Origin: JAZNOL01 sp045580815 | GTDB lineage: Bacteria > Bacillota > Clostridia > RUG12999 | NCBI GenBank assembly: GCA_045580815.1 | Contig: JAZNOL010000115.1 | Coordinates: forward strand, 1 to 55,132 | Length of the DNA: 55,132 bases | Direction of reading: 5' to 3' | Position numbers and translations under genes: made by a program | In this document: positions 35,371 to 44,052 of the stretch, one piece after another | How the letters are laid out: every line of letters starts with the position of its first letter | How positions within the stretch are numbered: the first letter of the stretch is position 1 | Notes under the pieces: generated by a model | Told to the model about the DNA's origin: nothing | The model's input: the letters and a program-made list of their open reading frames with translations, nothing else | The model's database searches: none

Positions 35371-37023
35371 ATGAAAAAACTTATATCAGTAATGCTTGTT
35401 ACTCTGCTTATATTGTTTTCAATAACAGTTTCGGCAGATTCTGTTGCAGGAAGTACAACAGTAGATGTAAACTATTCTGTAACTGTTGAAAATACGGTAA
35501 CAATAAGCGGAACAGCCGTAAATATACCAAAAAATGCTCAGCTTACAGTTTCTGTGTTCCACAAAGACAAAACAGTAACTGACCTTCCGGGGACAGGTGC
35601 TTCGGCAATTACTGCAATGGCGGCACTTGAAAAAGTTTCTCTTGATGAAAGCTTAAGCTGGTCCTTTGACTGGCAACCGACTGCAAGCGGAGATTATGAT
35701 ATTTATGTATCATCAAAGTTTTTTGAAAAACCGGTAAAAAACACCTGCTATCTTGCAGCAAACCGCAGTACAGTTGTGAATACAATTGTAACCGGTGATG
35801 AAGCTGAACTTTCCGAGCTGTTTTCAGATGATGACAACATAAAGGCGGTTATTATCGACGGTTCTTTATACGAAAATATTGAAGATACATCAAAAATCGG
35901 CATTATTCTTAATACACTCAAACAGGAGTTTGAAACTGAAGCGGAAATTCTCAGCCTGTTGCCTGTTGCGTGCAGCCTTGCTGCTTTAAGTGAGACTCCC
36001 GGACATAAACTTATGGATGAAATTGTATCAGAATTAGAGACACTCGGATGCGGTTTTACAGAATCAGAATTATACGGTGATTCTTCCGAGGCTGTAAAAG
36101 ACGAAGTTGCGGCTAAACTGGCAGACAAGGTAAATAATAAAATTTCAGACCTTGATCCTGTTTTCACCGAAGCTCTTATATTAAGCGGCGTTGAAAAAAG
36201 CACAAACTATGTGACGGTTATTGATTATCTTGAATTGCTCAGCGACAGAACATTTGAAAAGGATAAAACAGCTGCGGCTGAAGCTGTGGTAGGAAACGAA
36301 TATACCATGGAGCAGTTGCTTGATGCTATCAAAGAGGCTGTTGAGCCGGAAGATGATTATTCCGACGGACCGTCCTTCTCCGGCGGAGGCGGCGGTGGTG
36401 GCGGAGGCGGAGGCTTCGTTGCCATGTCGGGAAACATTGTTACTCCTGTTATAAAAGAGGAAGAAGCAAAAAAAGACCTCGTTACCTTTACTGATGTTCC
36501 GGGAACTCACTGGGCGTTTGATGCTATTAACAATCTCAGATGGAAAGATATAGTAAGCGGAAACGAAAAAGGCGAATTTTTGCCCGACAACAATATAACC
36601 AGAGCAGAAATTGTTAAAATGGTTTGCGAGCTGTATGACATTACCGGTTCAGGCAATGCATCATATGATGATGTGAGCGAAAACCATTGGGCGTTCAGAT
36701 ACATTTCTGCGGCAACAGCAAATAATATTGTTATGGGCGACGGGGCATGCTTTAATCCCGATCAGTTTATTTCAAGACAGGATCTTGCAACAATAATTTA
36801 CCGTGTTACACAGAAATACGGCAAGAGCTACGAAGACGGCACGGTTGATTTCGGTGACAGCAATGCTATTGCAGACTATGCCGCCGAAGCAGTGGGCAAG
36901 CTGTATGTGGCAGGAATAATCAAAGGCAAAACAAACGGCTTGTTTGAACCCGCAGCACTTTCCACAAGAGCAGAAGCGGCAACAATCATATACCGGTTGC
37001 AAAGTGAAATGGGGGTAGAATAA
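35371..37023 (+). CDS. SLH-domain surface protein within the lyase operon
   Basis: The 550-residue protein has a signal peptide (to about 23), a beta-rich N-terminal domain (about 25-130), a helical middle, a run of 11 glycines (about 337-348) and three SLH domains (about 370-550: FTDVPGTHWAFDAINNLRWK, YDDVSENHWAFRYISAATAN, then a third with TNGLFEPAALSTRAEAATII). SLH domains hold proteins to the wall or S-layer. Since the lyases carry no anchor, this protein and the next could form a surface platform for them. The start is 2 nt behind the lyase stop. Confidence 0.88.
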   Translation: MKKLISVMLVTLLILFSITVSADSVAGSTTVDVNYSVTVENTVTISGTAVNIPKNAQLTVSVFHKDKTVTDLPGTGASAITAMAALEKVSLDESLSWSFDWQPTASGDYDIYVSSKFFEKPVKNTCYLAANRSTVVNTIVTGDEAELSELFSDDDNIKAVIIDGSLYENIEDTSKIGIILNTLKQEFETEAEILSLLPVACSLAALSETPGHKLMDEIVSELETLGCGFTESELYGDSSEAVKDEVAAKLADKVNNKISDLDPVFTEALILSGVEKSTNYVTVIDYLELLSDRTFEKDKTAAAEAVVGNEYTMEQLLDAIKEAVEPEDDYSDGPSFSGGGGGGGGGGGFVAMSGNIVTPVIKEEEAKKDLVTFTDVPGTHWAFDAINNLRWKDIVSGNEKGEFLPDNNITRAEIVKMVCELYDITGSGNASYDDVSENHWAFRYISAATANNIVMGDGACFNPDQFISRQDLATIIYRVTQKYGKSYEDGTVDFGDSNAIADYAAEAVGKLYVAGIIKGKTNGLFEPAALSTRAEAATIIYRLQSEMGVE

Positions 37024-39635
37024 TGAACAAAACCATTATAAGAATAATTTCCGGCTTTCTTTGTGCATTTATTTTTGCGGCAGTATTGCCGAATATGCCT
37101 GCCTTTGCTGCCGAAAGTGATGTTACAGAAGAAAAAATGCTTCTTGAAGCAATCGGTGTGCTTGATACCGAGGCAGAAGAAAACAGCGTTGTTACAAGAG
37201 CAGAGCTTATTAAGAGTGTGATAAAACTCCGAAAAGCCGACAGCAAAATAACAGCAAGCGCCCCGGCTTTTACTGACCTTTCGGAAAGTCATTGGGCATA
37301 TGATGAAATAATGACAGCCTATCAGCTTGGATATATTGAAGCAGACAAACAGGGTAAAATTTATCCTGACAGTCCTGCAAATGGCTCATTTGCTTTAAAG
37401 GTTCTGGTTGATGCTCTTTGCTACAAAGCAATTGCCACAAACTACGGCGGAAATGACAGTGCTTATTTTAAAGCAGCCGGTGTTATAGGGCTTACAGATA
37501 AAATATCTGTTTCCCTGTCAGCACCCATAGAACGAGATGATTATGTAAGACTTCTTTACAATGCACTTATTGTTCCGCTTTCGGAAAGTGTTGTAGAAAA
37601 CGGAACACCGGGTTTTCAGGCTGAATCAAAAAGAAACCTGCTTAATTCGGTTTATAATATTTATCGTACAACAGGCGTTGTTACGGCAAATAAATACATA
37701 ACCCTGGGCGTTAATCCCTATGATGGAGACAAAGATTTCATTATAATTGATAATGCAAAATATTACACGCAGAGTATTGATACAAATGAACTTCTTGGCT
37801 GTAATGTAAAGCTGTATTACGAAATAGACGATGACGATGTTAAAACCGTGGTTTGTGTGCTGCCGAAAAACAATACTGTGGTTACACTTGGCAACAGCAA
37901 CATCAAATACAGTGATTTTAAAATCACGGCTGTGGAAAGAGGCTTAGAAAAAGAGAAGAAATACTCAATCGACATAAGAACAAGTATTATTTGGAACTAT
38001 AAGCTCATAGGTGAAACTGAATTTGCAGCAAAAGTTCCCGGTTTGAGCGGAGAAATGAAACTTGTTGACAATGATTCCAACGGAATATATGATACTGTGA
38101 TTGTCGAAGAACAGAAGGTTATAGAAGTATACGGTTACAGTGCTGATGCAAAAATCATCAGCGGAGCAAACAAGGGTGAAAAATATGAGCTTGAGAAATA
38201 TACAAACGTTATGTATCAGAGCTTTGACAAAACCTTGTCATCACCGCTTATACTTCAGAATGCGAAATATGTTTCGGTGTTTGCAACAGACGGTGATTAT
38301 CGAAATATAGCCATAAGAGAGTGTAAACCGGATATACAGACAACGGTTAACGGTATTTCTGCCTCTGACGGCACAATAGACCTTGAAAACTACGGTACAT
38401 TATATTTATCAAAGAAAATGATGATGAGTGCGTCGGAAATTGAGGTCGGTCAGGAATATATATTCAGCTTTGACTGCTACGGTGATATAATTTATGCATC
38501 AACACTTAATACAGGCAGCAATAATCTTGTATATCTTATAGACAAAAAACTTGACACCGGTTTTGGCGGCTTTGAAATTCTTGTTATGGATTTGCAGGGT
38601 AAAACTGAGGTATATAAATGTGCTAAAAATGTGAGCGTGCGTGAACGCTCAGGAACGGTAAATCCCTATACTCAAAAAGACTTAAACACCTTGCTTTCCA
38701 CAAGACAGCCGATGATTATCCGTCTTAACAACAACAGGGAAGTAACCAGAATTTTTCAGCTTGCAGACCCTCAAAGAGACGATTTGTTTTTCCACGAAAT
38801 AGATTATTTTGAAGGATTCCCCGAAACTGAAAGAAACAAGCTTGAATATCAGAGAAGTAAATTAGCTTTTTCAAATGCCATAATGCTTCGCAGCAACGCG
38901 GTGAAGATGTTTGCTGTTCCGCATAAAGAGAAAACCGATTGTGCAACAGAAGATTTCAAAGTTATAACGCAAGCAAATTTCAGAAGCGGAAAATCATATG
39001 ATATTGGTCAGACAGCTTTCCGTGCAACTGCTATCTGCATGGAAGCAGACGATTTTATTTGTGATTATATGGTTTGGGAATATGCTGACAGTATGAATAA
39101 GCTTGACAGCATGACTTTAAGCTACGGTGCTGTGGAAAAAGCGGCAAGAGCGGTTAATTCCAAAACAGGAGAAACCGGCTGGCAGATAAAAGTAGGCGAA
39201 AAAGAATACTGGCTCAGAGAACAAACTGATGTCAATGGAAATAAAATCGAAACAGGAAGCGTTATTGCCTTTACCAGCGATTACAGCGGCAGTCCCACAA
39301 ACAGTTCTATAAAGGTGCTGTGCGATTTGAATACCGGCAAAATATACACTCAGGGTTCTATGGGGAATTATACAAAAAATGACAGATTCCGTGTAGGAAA
39401 AGCAGAGCTTATCGGCAAAAGCGGCGGAGTGGGAAGATTCCGCGTTACCCGTGACGGTGCCGGAACTACGATTGTTCAGTGCTATAACATATCGGGCAAA
39501 AATGTTTATGTTTACGATGCAAATACAAAGAAATTCAAACAGGAATCTGCGGTGTCATATCTGCAAAAGGGCAATAATGTTATTCTTGGAATCAGTGCTG
39601 ATTCATTGGCAAACATATATATGATAAAACAGTAA
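37023..39635 (+). CDS. Large secreted protein with N-terminal degenerate SLH region
   Basis: The 870-residue protein has a signal peptide (to about 29, AFAAES). Residues about 30-190 hold one clear SLH motif (FTDLSESHWAYDEIMTAYQL, near 81) and weaker flanking copies, with TRAELIKSVIK before it. The remaining 680 residues are beta-rich without a recognised domain (blocks such as VDNDSNGIYDTVIVEEQKVI and a C-terminal NVILGISADSLANIYMI). Its ATG overlaps the stop of the previous SLH gene (TAATG). No catalytic motif is evident. A wall-attached binding or scaffold role is a guess from context. Confidence 0.78.
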   Translation: MNKTIIRIISGFLCAFIFAAVLPNMPAFAAESDVTEEKMLLEAIGVLDTEAEENSVVTRAELIKSVIKLRKADSKITASAPAFTDLSESHWAYDEIMTAYQLGYIEADKQGKIYPDSPANGSFALKVLVDALCYKAIATNYGGNDSAYFKAAGVIGLTDKISVSLSAPIERDDYVRLLYNALIVPLSESVVENGTPGFQAESKRNLLNSVYNIYRTTGVVTANKYITLGVNPYDGDKDFIIIDNAKYYTQSIDTNELLGCNVKLYYEIDDDDVKTVVCVLPKNNTVVTLGNSNIKYSDFKITAVERGLEKEKKYSIDIRTSIIWNYKLIGETEFAAKVPGLSGEMKLVDNDSNGIYDTVIVEEQKVIEVYGYSADAKIISGANKGEKYELEKYTNVMYQSFDKTLSSPLILQNAKYVSVFATDGDYRNIAIRECKPDIQTTVNGISASDGTIDLENYGTLYLSKKMMMSASEIEVGQEYIFSFDCYGDIIYASTLNTGSNNLVYLIDKKLDTGFGGFEILVMDLQGKTEVYKCAKNVSVRERSGTVNPYTQKDLNTLLSTRQPMIIRLNNNREVTRIFQLADPQRDDLFFHEIDYFEGFPETERNKLEYQRSKLAFSNAIMLRSNAVKMFAVPHKEKTDCATEDFKVITQANFRSGKSYDIGQTAFRATAICMEADDFICDYMVWEYADSMNKLDSMTLSYGAVEKAARAVNSKTGETGWQIKVGEKEYWLREQTDVNGNKIETGSVIAFTSDYSGSPTNSSIKVLCDLNTGKIYTQGSMGNYTKNDRFRVGKAELIGKSGGVGRFRVTRDGAGTTIVQCYNISGKNVYVYDANTKKFKQESAVSYLQKGNNVILGISADSLANIYMIKQ

Positions 39636-39655
39636 AATCAGTATGAGGTGTTATT

Positions 39656-42463
39656 ATGGCAAAGGTATATGATTTGGTGGTTTACGGCGGAAGTATAGCC
39701 GGATGTGTTGCGGCAGCGGCAGCGGCAAAAACGGGCAAAAACGTTGTGTTGATTGAAAGAAAATCCTTTCTTGGCGGCGATGTGACATCGGGGCTTATGA
39801 CAGGCTGCGATGAAGAAAATAATGCTGTTATAAAGGCAAAGCTGTTTACTGCACTGAAAAATCACAATGTTGATGTGCTTTTTATGTCCGATTTAACAGC
39901 AGTTGCTGTTTTTGAAAATAATGTTACCGGAGCGGTTATTTCAAACCGCTTCGGTCAGCAGATTATATACTCAAAAGCAATTATTGATGCATCGGGTTTT
40001 CCACGTCTTACCGAAATTGCCGATAACACCGATATGTGGAAATATAGAGGCAGATGTGGATTCTGCCTTAAATATTCAGGTGAAAACATACCGCAGGACG
40101 GTGTATATAAAGTAAGCCAAAATCTCGGAATATGCAAAAACGAAGTATATCTTAGAAAAAGCTTTGACGGTGAGTTGTTTGTAAAATTTTATTTTGAAGT
40201 GTCTTCCAAAAACGGCAGATACCGTGATTTGGCAGACTGGAACTCAAAAGCAACTTTGCTTGCAGGTGAACTTGCAAAAGAACTGACAATTCTCAAAGAT
40301 TTACGTATAATACAGGCATCCTATGAGGTGGAGCTTGCAGACAGCAAAAAGTTTGTTGCAGAAAGCAAATTGCACAGTAACATTATATCTGTGTCATATC
40401 CCCTTGATATATATGGTGGATTTGGCACAGAAGAGATTGAAGCTTGTGTTTCTTATGTTGAAAATGCACTTGACAAGCTGTGCTTTTTCGAGCATGACGG
40501 AAAAATTGCAGAGATAAAAAGCCGGAATATAAAAATTCCTGCGGATAAACTTACAATTAAAAAATTTGACGATTTTAAAATGAAAACCCAGTTGTTTTCT
40601 TTGGAATTTGATTATGAAAAATTTTTGCCTGTTGCAGACAAGGCATCGGTTCTTGTGTGTGGTGGCGGCACAGGCGGTTTTGCATCGGCTCTTGCGGCAG
40701 CAACAGAAACCGACGGAGTCGTTGTTGTGGATGAAAACACCGGCTTTGGCGGAACGCAGACATATGGCTCTGTTTGCAGATATTATCACGGCTATGTGAA
40801 AGGTGAGGCGTTAAGACAAGAGGAGCTTATCGAAAAAAGCTCACCTGTGTATAAAAGGATTTCTTATCACAAACAGCTGACAGAAAAAAACGTAAAACAG
40901 TACACAGGAATAATCGTTTGCGCAACACTTAATACCGATAAAGAAATCAATGGTGTTGCAATAGCAAATTCAGATTTCTGGGGACTTATAAAAGCCGATA
41001 TAACCGTTGACGGAACAGGCAACGCCGATTTGCTCAGGTTCTGCGGTCTTAAAACGCAGACGGGTGCTGACCGTGACGGAAATCTTCAGGATTTTTCGCA
41101 ATCGGTTATAGAACGGTGCGGACTTGACCTTGACGTAATAAACCACAGCAAATATTCCGAAATTCTGCGTGGCATTGAGCTTGGAACAATGCAATACAAT
41201 CTGGGCGATTTTTCCACACAGATTACTCCGAGAGCAACAAGCTGCTTTGACGGCGATTATAAGATAACGATAAAGGACATTCTGTCCGGATATAAATATG
41301 ATGACTGCATTGCTTATGCATATACAGACAGCGATGCCCACGGTGCGCTCAGTGCAATTGTGCATTATATGGGCTTTGTTCCGTATCATGACAAAATTTT
41401 CAAAATGGAAATACCCTACAGAGCATTTATGCCGAAAAATTTCGGCAGATTGCTTGTGGCAGGGAAAGCTCTTTCGGCAACGCCGGATGCGGTCGGATTT
41501 TTCAGAATGACGGCAGATATACTTAACAGAGGCTACGCAATAGGAATTGCGGCAGCAATGGCATCAAAAACCGGCGATGTGAGAAATATCAATTGCGATG
41601 TGTTAAAAGAAAAACTCATCGGACTTGAAATTATTGAAAAAGATAATAAAGACGGTGAAACTGTCATAAATCCGCTACTTGAATGGATTTGCTCTGATAA
41701 AAACGAGGTTGAAGGCAGTATAAAAAAGGAATTTGATAAGTCGAAATCTTTAGAAAGTGCTGTTGCATTGGCTTGGCACGGATATGATGACGGCGTCGAT
41801 GTACTGAAAAACCAGTTGAAATTGTTACTGGAAAAAGAAAAAACCGAAGTTTATTCGGATGATCATCCGAATAAACCCGGCAATAACAAGGGCGGTATAA
41901 TCGGAGAAACCGAAACATACTGGAAAATCAATCAGATAATTACTGTGCTTGCGTTATTAAAAGAAACAAAATGTTCTGATTTGATAACAAAAGCGGTAAA
42001 TGAATTTGAAGCAGGCGGCTTATCTGTGCGTGACAACAATGAGTATGTTTATGGCAGGATTGATTTGCAGAGAATGCCGCATTTTGACAGGCTGAGAGTT
42101 TTGTGCTTTTATATTGAAAAATGCCCTGATGCAAATTACTGTGAAGCGTTGGAAAACCTGCTTGAAAGATGCGGTTTAACAGGGCTTGTATGCACAGATA
42201 ATATAATAGGAAGAAATTATCAAAGTGCATACACAGCTCTTACGGTAATAAGGGCGCTGGCGCGTTGCGGCTCGCCAAAAGGCGTGCAGATGCTTGTCGA
42301 ATATCTTGATGATATTCATTATATTCTGGCAGAAAATGCACACTTTGAGCTTACTGATATATATGGAATTGATTTGGGATACGATGTAAAAAAATGGACA
42401 GAGTATGCCGAAGCAAATATATGCGGAATAACTCCGTATAAACATGACGACAGTAGATTTTAA
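39656..42463 (+). CDS. Double FAD-dependent oxidoreductase fusion with helical C-terminal domain
   Basis: The 935-residue protein has no signal peptide. The N-terminal half opens with a dinucleotide-binding fold (YDLVVYGGSIAGCVAAAAAA, then LIERKSFLGGDVTSGLMTG). A second complete fold starts near residue 325 (VLVCGGGTGGFASALAAATE, then FGGTQTYGSVCRYYHGYV), of the FAD_oxidored (PF12831) type. Residues about 700-935 are helical and repeat-like (possibly HEAT-like). Two FAD domains in one chain is unusual. PF12831 proteins are often encoded beside polysaccharide enzymes, but their substrates are mostly unknown. Lying between the surface proteins and GH88, it may oxidise an imported sugar or a linkage that blocks GH88. 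That is inference. Confidence 0.82.
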   Translation: MAKVYDLVVYGGSIAGCVAAAAAAKTGKNVVLIERKSFLGGDVTSGLMTGCDEENNAVIKAKLFTALKNHNVDVLFMSDLTAVAVFENNVTGAVISNRFGQQIIYSKAIIDASGFPRLTEIADNTDMWKYRGRCGFCLKYSGENIPQDGVYKVSQNLGICKNEVYLRKSFDGELFVKFYFEVSSKNGRYRDLADWNSKATLLAGELAKELTILKDLRIIQASYEVELADSKKFVAESKLHSNIISVSYPLDIYGGFGTEEIEACVSYVENALDKLCFFEHDGKIAEIKSRNIKIPADKLTIKKFDDFKMKTQLFSLEFDYEKFLPVADKASVLVCGGGTGGFASALAAATETDGVVVVDENTGFGGTQTYGSVCRYYHGYVKGEALRQEELIEKSSPVYKRISYHKQLTEKNVKQYTGIIVCATLNTDKEINGVAIANSDFWGLIKADITVDGTGNADLLRFCGLKTQTGADRDGNLQDFSQSVIERCGLDLDVINHSKYSEILRGIELGTMQYNLGDFSTQITPRATSCFDGDYKITIKDILSGYKYDDCIAYAYTDSDAHGALSAIVHYMGFVPYHDKIFKMEIPYRAFMPKNFGRLLVAGKALSATPDAVGFFRMTADILNRGYAIGIAAAMASKTGDVRNINCDVLKEKLIGLEIIEKDNKDGETVINPLLEWICSDKNEVEGSIKKEFDKSKSLESAVALAWHGYDDGVDVLKNQLKLLLEKEKTEVYSDDHPNKPGNNKGGIIGETETYWKINQIITVLALLKETKCSDLITKAVNEFEAGGLSVRDNNEYVYGRIDLQRMPHFDRLRVLCFYIEKCPDANYCEALENLLERCGLTGLVCTDNIIGRNYQSAYTALTVIRALARCGSPKGVQMLVEYLDDIHYILAENAHFELTDIYGIDLGYDVKKWTEYAEANICGITPYKHDDSRF

Positions 42464-42476
42464 GAGGATTAAGGTT

Positions 42477-43619
42477 ATGGATTACGAAAAAATTTTACTT
42501 AAAATAAAAAACAAGGCAGATATGCTTATGGAGCGTGTTGATCCGACTGATCCCATGTACGAGGCGTGTTATACCATCGACGGAAAATACAGCGACAGAC
42601 GGGTGCTTATATACAACCCCGAAAACTGGACACATTCGTTTTTAAACGGCATAATCGCATATCTTTATTTCCATTTCAAAGAAGAAAAATATCTTGATTA
42701 TCTGCTTAAACAAAAAGAGATTTATACAACTCTGCTTTTTGATAACGAAAAAGAAATCTCGCATGATGTGGGATTTATGTATTCCCTTTATGCAGTTGCC
42801 ATGTATAAGCTTACAGGTGACAGCGATTTTAAAAAGCTGGCACTTAAAGCGGCAGACGAGATAGGCAAAAGATATCAGTTTAAAGCAAACGTTGTGCAGG
42901 CGTTTTATGATATGAGAGTAAGAGGAATAACAGACGATATTGCTCTTATTATTGTTGATGATATGATGAATATGCAGTTGCTGATGTGGGCATATGAAGA
43001 AACCGGTCACAGCTTTTACAGAAGTGTGTATACAAACCATATTGAAAATTCAATCAAAACCCTTATCCGTGACGATTATTCCGTAAGACATGCATATCAT
43101 TTTGATGCAAGAAGCGGAAGTCCGCTTACAGAGATGAATTATTGCGGATATTCAATCGGAACACATTGGGCAAGAGGCACGGCGTGGATGATTTACGGGC
43201 TGACAGCGGTGCTGATGCACACAGGTGCAAACGAAAGATATTTCCTGCCGCTTAAAGGCGTTGCAGAAAAATATGTGAGTCTGCTGGGCGAAGATTTTGT
43301 TCCTGTATGGGATTTCAGACTGCCGGAGGGTGCACCGCACATGACGGATACATCAGCCGCAGTAATTTCCGCATCGGCGTTTGTGGAATTTGGCAAATTG
43401 AATATCAAAGATGAAGAAAAAAATAAACACCGCAATGTTGCGGAAAATACGCTGAATTCCATATGTGAAAACTATATGGCAGAAGATAGCGCAGAAAACG
43501 TTATTAACGGCGGACAGTCGGGAAATAATGAATCCGGAACAATCTGGGGCGATTATTTCTTCACTGAACTGCTTATGAAAAAACTGCACGGCGATAACCT
43601 GCCGTCATTCTGGCTGTGA
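42477..43619 (+). CDS. Unsaturated glucuronyl hydrolase (GH88)
   Basis: The 380-residue protein matches the length and motifs of GH88 enzymes, which hydrate the unsaturated uronic acid left by lyases and so release it. Key residues are Asp97 (SHDVGFMYSLYAV) and Asp161 (IIVDDMMNMQLLMWA), equivalent to Asp88 and Asp149 of the Bacillus GL1 enzyme, plus GTHWARGTAWMIYGL and DTSAAVISASAFVEF. There is no signal peptide, so it works on imported products. ATG 42477 with AAGAGG upstream is preferred; the open frame extends back to 42444, which would overlap the FAD gene. A terminator follows, closing the locus. Confidence 0.92.
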   Translation: MDYEKILLKIKNKADMLMERVDPTDPMYEACYTIDGKYSDRRVLIYNPENWTHSFLNGIIAYLYFHFKEEKYLDYLLKQKEIYTTLLFDNEKEISHDVGFMYSLYAVAMYKLTGDSDFKKLALKAADEIGKRYQFKANVVQAFYDMRVRGITDDIALIIVDDMMNMQLLMWAYEETGHSFYRSVYTNHIENSIKTLIRDDYSVRHAYHFDARSGSPLTEMNYCGYSIGTHWARGTAWMIYGLTAVLMHTGANERYFLPLKGVAEKYVSLLGEDFVPVWDFRLPEGAPHMTDTSAAVISASAFVEFGKLNIKDEEKNKHRNVAENTLNSICENYMAEDSAENVINGGQSGNNESGTIWGDYFFTELLMKKLHGDNLPSFWL

Positions 43620-43669
43620 TTTTGAATTTAATAAATATATTGGATTATACATATTTTAATTTGTAGCAG

Positions 43670-43704
43670 AAAAGGTCTCCCTTGCGAAAAGGGAGACCTT
43701 TTTG
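43670..43704 (+). terminator. Rho-independent terminator of the polysaccharide locus
   Basis: A perfect 12-bp stem (43670-43681 with 43691-43702) with a 9-nt loop ends in a T run. It lies 50 nt after the GH88 stop. Confidence 0.9.
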
Positions 43705-43762
43705 ACGATATTTTTCATTATTTTTCTTATATGCTCATGTTATATAAGGGACTAAATTTTTT

Positions 43763-43840
43763 AAAGGCTTACCCTTGAAGGGAAACTGTCACACGGATGT
43801 GCGACTGATGAGGAGTAGATTGCAAAGCGATCATTACCTC
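43763..43840. repeat. Remnant of a structured non-coding repeat
   Basis: The stretch holds ACCCTTGAAGGGAAACTGTC, then CACACGGATGTG (a 4-bp hairpin), then GACTGATGAGG, followed by an imperfect dyad (GAGG..T.GAT against ATC.T.ACCTC). This word order resembles a repeat family I remember as widespread between genes of gut Clostridia. Only one copy is present here. The rest of 43620-44051 holds the terminator and two gene fragments. Confidence 0.4.
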
Positions 43841-43856
43841 TTAATTTGTTTGTTTT

Positions 43857-43949
43857 TTATAAAGCAGATTGTGTATCATTAGGATCACCGTTAATTGCAA
43901 GGTCATACTCGAGTGACCAGTCGAGACCTCTGTATTCTGCCACGCTTTG
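43857..43949 (-). pseudogene. C-terminal fragment of a lost gene
   Basis: A 30-codon minus-strand frame reads SVAEYRGLDWSLEYDLAING and ends DPNDTQSAL at a TAA. It has no start and is joined, in another frame, to the truncated UlaG-like gene. It looks like the authentic end of a separate protein that was fused by deletion. I do not recognise the family. Confidence 0.4.
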
Positions 43950-44052
43950 CTATCCGGTCAACAACGTTTGAAAGATCTGGATCAATGCATATTTCGGTTA
44001 TTCCGTCATTTAAAATATATCCGCTTTGTCCAATCCACTTTATTGTAAGCAT
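43903..44052 (-). pseudogene. Truncated UlaG-like metallo-beta-lactamase-fold lactonase
   Basis: The 49-residue frame starts at an ATG overlapping the dehydratase stop (TGATG) and reads MLTIKWIGQSGYILNDGITE, then CIDPDLSNVVDRIAKRG. This is the N-terminus of the UlaG-like lactonase group (normally over 300 residues), where WxGQSGYxL and DPYLS are typical. After residue 40 it runs into unrelated sequence and stops. The metal-binding HxHxDH motif is gone, so it is inactive. It was evidently once coupled to the dehydratase gene. Confidence 0.6.
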
